Part shown: in pieces, positions 6,346 to 10,263 of the stretch | Layout: the number at the start of each line of letters is the position of its first letter | How positions within the stretch are numbered: position 1 is the stretch's first letter | Source: Candidatus Thalassarchaeum betae | Lineage (GTDB): Archaea > Thermoplasmatota > Poseidoniia > Poseidoniales > Thalassarchaeaceae | Reading direction: 5' to 3' | DNA: 10,263 nucleotides | Assembly: GCA_022448665.1 (NCBI GenBank) | Contig: JAKUUO010000038.1 | Location: 1-10,263 of the forward strand | The notes under the pieces: model-generated | Told to the model about the DNA's origin: nothing | The model's input: only the letters and a program-made list of their open reading frames with translations | The model's database searches: none | Made by a program: the position numbers and the translations under genes

Positions 6346-8921
6346 TTGACCCTGAGGTGATTATGCAGGCCCGCCGCGAGATGACGGCCAGCCATCCGAG
6401 GTTCGAACGACGCGATGAGGACGCCGCCGAAGGTGGATGCGGAGTGATCGGACTAGCCTCCGAGATACCTGTGGCAGGGCGTCATCTGTTCGACTCGCTA
6501 GAGCAGATGAGGAACAGAGGCAACGGCAAGGGCGGAGGAGTCGCGATGGTCGGACTCGATCCCGAGCAGTTCGGAGTCGATGCAGCCACCCTGTCTGGAT
6601 CATATCTCTATGCAGTGGCTTACCTCGATGCGGGCCACCGCGATGCGGTCGAAGAGTCCAGCATTCATCCCAACTTCCATATCGATCATGTCCACGAGAT
6701 GCCGAAACTGCCGACTTGGCAGAGTGATATGCCCGCACTTGACGCCCGACCTCCGGACGTAGTCTGCTACTTCGTCAGGCCTCGGGAGGAGGAGTTGGAC
6801 CGGTTCATCGCAGACAAACTCGACGACGTCATCGACCCGAACGACAGAGAGGCTGCTTCCGAGGAGTTCGTCTTCCACACCACCCATGCACTGAATGTCG
6901 AGTTCTACGCCAAGGATGGACGCACCGACGCATTCGTGCTGAGCCATGGACGCGACATACTGATTCTCAAGATAGTCGGCTACGCCGAGGACGTAATCCG
7001 CTACTACGGACTCGAGGAAATGACCGCCCACGTCTGGATCGGCCACCACCGCTACCCGACTCGAGGCAGGGTGACGCACCCAGGAGGGGCTCACCCCTTC
7101 GGCCAGGGAATCGACTGCGCTTTGGTCCACAACGGCGACTTCTCGAACTACGTCTCGGTCACCGACTACCTCGCTCAAAGGGGGATGGAGCCGCTGTTCT
7201 TCACCGACACCGAGGTCGGCGCCTTGGCATTCGACCTGCATCGTCGCGTCTACGGCTACAAGATGGAGCACGTCATAGAGAGTCTGGCCCCGACCAGCGA
7301 ACTCGACTACATCATGCTCCCTGAGGACAAGCAGGAGGTCTACTCGGCAATCCAGAAGACGCACATTCACGGCAGCCCCGACGGACCATGGTTCTTCATC
7401 ATCGCACAGTCTGATGGGCCTACCCGCCGACTGATTGGAATCACCGACACCAGCATGCTGCGCCCGCAGGTCTTCGCCTATCAGCGTGGTGAGGTCGGGA
7501 TCGCGTTCTGCGCCTCCGAGAAGCAGGTCATCGACGCGGTGTTGGAGAGCCTCGCCTCTGAGGACAAGCGGTTCTGGCGCCGCGCCGACGAGTACTGGAA
7601 CGCCAGAGGTGGCTCTTACACCGACGGCGGGGCCTTCTTGTTCGATGTCAGGCCTACCGAGAACGGGGGCAGTGAACTGGTCATGACCAACAAGTTCGGC
7701 GATGTGGTCGACACCCACCCAAATGGTGATTGCAAGCTGATGCCCGCCGCTGACGAATCCCCGCTTGAATTAGCCAAGATGGATTCCAACTTAGCCTACT
7801 TCGCTGTTCTGGAGGCTCTGCCTCACATGGATTGGTCCGAGGCTCTAGCCACGCTCGAGACCATCGAGGCCAATTCAGCCAACGCAGGGCGCGAATGGGT
7901 CTGGGACTTGCTCACCCGTCTCCTCGATAGGAGGTACGACACCGGCGGGCTGCGCCGTAGCCTGTGGCTCGACTTCGTAGATGCGGCCCTGACTCGAACC
8001 CTCGCTTCAGCGACCCACGAGCCCTGCGACGGCTTCGTTGGCCAGCGCACCCTCGGACATCGGCCCAAACCGGCCTCAGATTCACAGAGAATCGTGATCG
8101 ATGCGAGGCCATATCCGCCAGAGGGTACCGAATCGCTTGCCCTTGAGATGGTCTCCCTGAACCATGCGGGCTGGAAGAGATTCGTACTGCTGCATTGCCG
8201 AGGTCACCGATTCATCGGCAACGGTTTCGGCCCCGACACGTCTGATGTCAGAATCGACGTCTTCGGGGCCATAGGTGACTACCTTGGAAGCGGCAGCGAC
8301 GGGATGAAGGTCCACATGCACGGAAACGCTCAGGACCAGGTCGCCCAGATACACAAGTCAGGAGAATTGGTCGTCCATGGAGATGTAGGCCAGTGTTATG
8401 GTTACGGCGCCAAGGGAGGCCGCCTATTCGTACAGGGAAACGCCGCCGGCAGGCCGATGATCAACGCCGTCGGAAGTCCAAAACTAGTCATCAACGGGAC
8501 CGCGCTCGATTACCTCGCTGAGTCGTTCATGGCTGGCGATCCGTTGGATGGAGGGGGCTTCGTGATCATCAACGGGATGCGGTTCGACGAGCGAGGAGAG
8601 CCCGAGGCTCTCGAGACCCCTTACCCTGGAGGCAACCTGTTCTCGCTGGCCAGCGGCGGCGCAATCTACGTGCGCGACCCGCACGAGCGACTCTCCGACT
8701 CGCAGCTCAACGGCGGAGCCTTCACAGACATGACCGAGGAGGACTGGGCAGTCGTAGAGCCAATGCTGCGGCGCAACGAGGAGCACTTCGGGATTCCCCT
8801 GCAGAGGCTGCTGACCGTCGAGGGGGAGGTCATGAGTCCGGCCGAGGTATATCGCAAGATAATCCCAGTCAAGTCGAAGACCCTGCATGCCGAGGCCGCA
8901 TGGGCCGGCCATCACGACTGA
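6342..8921 (+). CDS. Glutamate synthase glutamine amidotransferase fused to GXGXG domain
   Basis: An 859-residue fusion of two GltB domains that normally flank the FMN domain. The N-terminal part (about 33-440) is a class II (Ntn-type) glutaminase: nucleophile C33 in GGCGVIG, IGHHRYPTRG (233-242), the oxyanion motif VHNGDFSNY (262-270) and TDTEVGA (288-294). A linker of about 140 residues follows. The C-terminal part (about 585-840) is the GXGXG right-handed beta-helix, with glycine-rich repeats such as GYGAKGGRLFVQGN (687-700). Known amidotransferases of this class use the free amine of the cysteine, so residues 1-32 are presumably removed. The enzyme would release ammonia from glutamine and pass it to the separate FMN subunit encoded just upstream (4-nt overlap). 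No reductase (GltD) gene is present. The 3' end overlaps the convergent flavin oxidase gene by 10 bp. Domain calls are firm; assignment to glutamate synthase over a related amidotransferase rests on the operon. Confidence 0.9.
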   Translation: MIDPEVIMQARREMTASHPRFERRDEDAAEGGCGVIGLASEIPVAGRHLFDSLEQMRNRGNGKGGGVAMVGLDPEQFGVDAATLSGSYLYAVAYLDAGHRDAVEESSIHPNFHIDHVHEMPKLPTWQSDMPALDARPPDVVCYFVRPREEELDRFIADKLDDVIDPNDREAASEEFVFHTTHALNVEFYAKDGRTDAFVLSHGRDILILKIVGYAEDVIRYYGLEEMTAHVWIGHHRYPTRGRVTHPGGAHPFGQGIDCALVHNGDFSNYVSVTDYLAQRGMEPLFFTDTEVGALAFDLHRRVYGYKMEHVIESLAPTSELDYIMLPEDKQEVYSAIQKTHIHGSPDGPWFFIIAQSDGPTRRLIGITDTSMLRPQVFAYQRGEVGIAFCASEKQVIDAVLESLASEDKRFWRRADEYWNARGGSYTDGGAFLFDVRPTENGGSELVMTNKFGDVVDTHPNGDCKLMPAADESPLELAKMDSNLAYFAVLEALPHMDWSEALATLETIEANSANAGREWVWDLLTRLLDRRYDTGGLRRSLWLDFVDAALTRTLASATHEPCDGFVGQRTLGHRPKPASDSQRIVIDARPYPPEGTESLALEMVSLNHAGWKRFVLLHCRGHRFIGNGFGPDTSDVRIDVFGAIGDYLGSGSDGMKVHMHGNAQDQVAQIHKSGELVVHGDVGQCYGYGAKGGRLFVQGNAAGRPMINAVGSPKLVINGTALDYLAESFMAGDPLDGGGFVIINGMRFDERGEPEALETPYPGGNLFSLASGGAIYVRDPHERLSDSQLNGGAFTDMTEEDWAVVEPMLRRNEEHFGIPLQRLLTVEGEVMSPAEVYRKIIPVKSKTLHAEAAWAGHHD

Positions 8922-9844
8922 GCGACGAGGCTAGCCACTTCGTCGGCGCAGCCCCAAGAGAGGGTCACACCCGCCCCGCCGTGTCCGTAGTTGTGTATCA
9001 CGAGCCTCCCACCGACCTTCTCGGACTCCAGCCGGACCTCCGTACGGGAAGGTCGCAGACCTACGGCGTAACCGACTATCTTCGAGCGGTCTAGGTCGGG
9101 CCACAGTGCCTCAGCTTTCCTCAGTATTTCCTCGTTATCCTCTTCCCTGATGTCTAGGCCCCAATCGCCGATCTGAGCAGTCCCGCCCAGAACGGTAACA
9201 TCACTTCTAGGGATAGTGTAAGTGAGAGTCTCTGGTTGCTGGTCGAAATACCCGATGCCCGGATCCTGATCCAGGAAGATGACCTGCCCTCGAGCCGGTT
9301 GGATCTCGTCATCTCCGCACAACTCCCGCGCTCCCAATCCGACGCAGTTGACTACGACCTCACCCGGGACTTCGGAGAGGTCGCTGACGAAGGACTGTCT
9401 GAATGAGCCACCCATCGACTCGACCTTGGAGCGGAGCCAGGGCATGTACCGGTGCATCTCGATAACGGGGGCTCTGAACTCCCAACCGAAGACATAACCC
9501 TGTACGATTTCATTAGCTTCGAGAACTCTGAATGAGGCTATATCGTCCTTCCAAGCCGGCAAAGCTACGACTTCCCTGAGGTATTCTCTGCCATCTCTCA
9601 TCACTACCCCAGACTCGGGCTCATCACGAGCAAGTCCCTGTAGCACTGAGTATGTCGATATGCCCCACGGTTCAGATCGATTTGCCGGAGCCGTCAGGAA
9701 GGGATACCAGATTGCTGCGGCGACATCGGACACCGTGTCGGGGCTGAATTTGTCCGAGACGACTTCCACCTCGTGACCCGCTTCCAGCAGTTTAACTGCA
9801 CAGGTCAATCCCGACACGCCGGCACCAACCACCGTGCAACGCAT
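8912..9844 (-). CDS. D-amino-acid oxidase family FAD enzyme
   Basis: A 310-residue FAD-dependent oxidase of the DAAO/D-aspartate oxidase family, which converts D-amino acids to 2-oxo acids, ammonia and H2O2. The N-terminal Rossmann motif is VVGAGVSGL (5-13). AAIWYPFLTAP (43-53) matches the family's AAGxWxP region. VNCVGLGARELCGD (165-178) and ARGQVI (184-189) follow. TYTIPR (208-213) places Y209 at the substrate-binding tyrosine, GLRPSR (262-267) gives R264 as the carboxylate-binding arginine, and HNYGHGGAGVTLSWGCA (284-300) is the classic DAO signature. There is no signal peptide, so it is cytoplasmic. No clear ribosome binding site precedes the ATG; a weak TATA-like TATCTTGA at about -23 to -30 fits leaderless transcription. 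It converges on the glutamate synthase operon with a 10-bp overlap. The family is near certain; D-Ala, D-Glu or D-Asp preference cannot be told by eye. Confidence 0.92.
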   Translation of the reverse strand: MRCTVVGAGVSGLTCAVKLLEAGHEVEVVSDKFSPDTVSDVAAAIWYPFLTAPANRSEPWGISTYSVLQGLARDEPESGVVMRDGREYLREVVALPAWKDDIASFRVLEANEIVQGYVFGWEFRAPVIEMHRYMPWLRSKVESMGGSFRQSFVSDLSEVPGEVVVNCVGLGARELCGDDEIQPARGQVIFLDQDPGIGYFDQQPETLTYTIPRSDVTVLGGTAQIGDWGLDIREEDNEEILRKAEALWPDLDRSKIVGYAVGLRPSRTEVRLESEKVGGRLVIHNYGHGGAGVTLSWGCADEVASLVAQS

Positions 9845-9947
9845 GCTCCGCGATGCCCGCGCCCCTCAAGATAGCGTCGGCCGACGTGCTCGATTACTCG
9901 GGGTGAACCTCTTGAGTGACGGCCTTCTTCGGTCGCATGGTGAAGTC

Positions 9948-10133
9948 GTGCCGAAGGTGAAGCGACCGAAGAAGGGCTGGTTCAGGCCCGACAAGAAGAA
10001 GCCCAAGAGAGGACCTCGTGTCAAGCCTAGCGAGAAGGGCTTGCCCCCGTGTCCTGCTTGCGGTCAGTGGAGCATGCAGAAGGACAACACCAAGAGCGAG
10101 TTGTTCTGCGGATCCTGCGGCGCGATAATGTGA
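9948..10133 (+). CDS. Small basic zinc-ribbon protein, unknown function
   Basis: A 61-residue protein if it starts at the GTG at 9948, preceded by GGTGA (9939-9943) with a 4-nt spacer. Earlier in-frame starts exist: GTG at 9903 (76 residues) and GTG at 9834, which would run into the divergent oxidase gene. The N-terminal half is strongly basic (about residues 3-30, rich in Lys, Arg and Pro, with GWFRP near the front). The C-terminus is a rubredoxin-knuckle zinc ribbon, CPACG (35-39) and CGSCG (54-58), ending two residues later in IM. A basic tail plus zinc ribbon suggests RNA, ribosome or DNA binding (inference). I do not recognise the family. It is divergent from the oxidase gene, and the two promoters must lie close together. 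Confidence 0.65.
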   Translation: MPKVKRPKKGWFRPDKKKPKRGPRVKPSEKGLPPCPACGQWSMQKDNTKSELFCGSCGAIM

Positions 10134-10263
10134 GAGAGATTCCATACACTCCAGCCCCTCCGACAATCCGCCGCAGTGATGAGGAACCGCACCGGGCGCT
10201 TCGGGCGCCGCGAGTGATGGGCGATCTGAGCGGCACTCTTAGATTAGAAATGTAAAGAGAAAT
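10134..10263. other. Gene-free tail with GC stem-loop and AT-rich end
   Basis: No coding or RNA gene was recognised in these 130 bp. GGCGC-TTCGG-GCGCC (10195-10209) can form a 5-bp GC hairpin. The last 24 bases are AT- and purine-rich (from TTAGATTAG onward) and could be the start of a promoter for a gene beyond the window edge. Both readings are weak. Confidence 0.3.

Noticed and set aside
6600..7718. A 372-codon open frame on the - strand
   Set aside because: It lies wholly antisense to the amidotransferase domain, whose motifs are all intact on the + strand. The translation has no recognisable domain, and such mirror frames are common in GC-rich coding DNA.
9834..9947. N-terminal extension of the zinc-ribbon gene to the GTG at 9834
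   Set aside because: It would overlap the start of the divergent oxidase gene and adds an Arg-rich, motif-free segment. The GTG at 9903 remains a possible start.

Overview
The window looks archaeal, most likely a marine Thermoplasmatota relative such as Marine Group II/III (Poseidoniales-like). That is inference from four things: the split, domain-shuffled glutamate synthase genes; heavy use of AGG/AGA arginine codons; tightly packed genes with GGAGG-type ribosome binding sites and overlapping stop/start codons; and AT-rich TATA-like sequence in the one sizeable intergenic gap. No rRNA or other phylogenetic marker is present, so the assignment is moderate. No tRNA, CRISPR array, insertion sequence or phage gene was seen.

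Layout. (1) Positions 1-2027, + strand: the end of a peptide-importer operon, with the C-terminal part of an OppD/DppD-type ATPase, a complete OppF/DppF-type ATPase and a small two-helix membrane protein. (2) Positions 1999-3261, - strand: an MFS permease of the MFS_3/EntS-like type, whose 3' end overlaps the membrane protein gene by 29 bp. (3) Positions 3262-3523: a divergent regulatory gap containing an AT-rich stretch (30% G+C over 3361-3480) and a perfect 16-bp dyad abutting a TATA-like element. (4) Positions 3524-8921, + strand: a three-gene glutamate-synthase-like operon with 1-nt and 4-nt overlaps between genes. It encodes a divergent FMN-domain paralog with an Fe-S-like cysteine cluster, a canonical-looking FMN/Fe-S synthase subunit, and a fusion of glutamine amidotransferase with a GXGXG beta-helix domain. 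(5) Positions 8912-9844, - strand: a D-amino-acid oxidase family flavoenzyme converging on the operon with a 10-bp overlap. (6) Positions 9948-10133, + strand: a small basic zinc-ribbon protein. (7) A 130-bp gene-free tail.

How the genes may work together (inference): peptides enter through the Opp/Dpp system, D-amino acids are oxidised to 2-oxo acids and ammonia, and the glutamate synthase complex moves amide nitrogen from glutamine onto 2-oxoglutarate. The genes sit in separate transcription units, so this is a metabolic theme and not a proven pathway. The most unusual element is the pairing of an intact FMN synthase subunit with a degenerate paralog that carries a CxxCxxCxxxHP cluster, together with the GATase-GXGXG fusion and no GltD-type reductase in the window.
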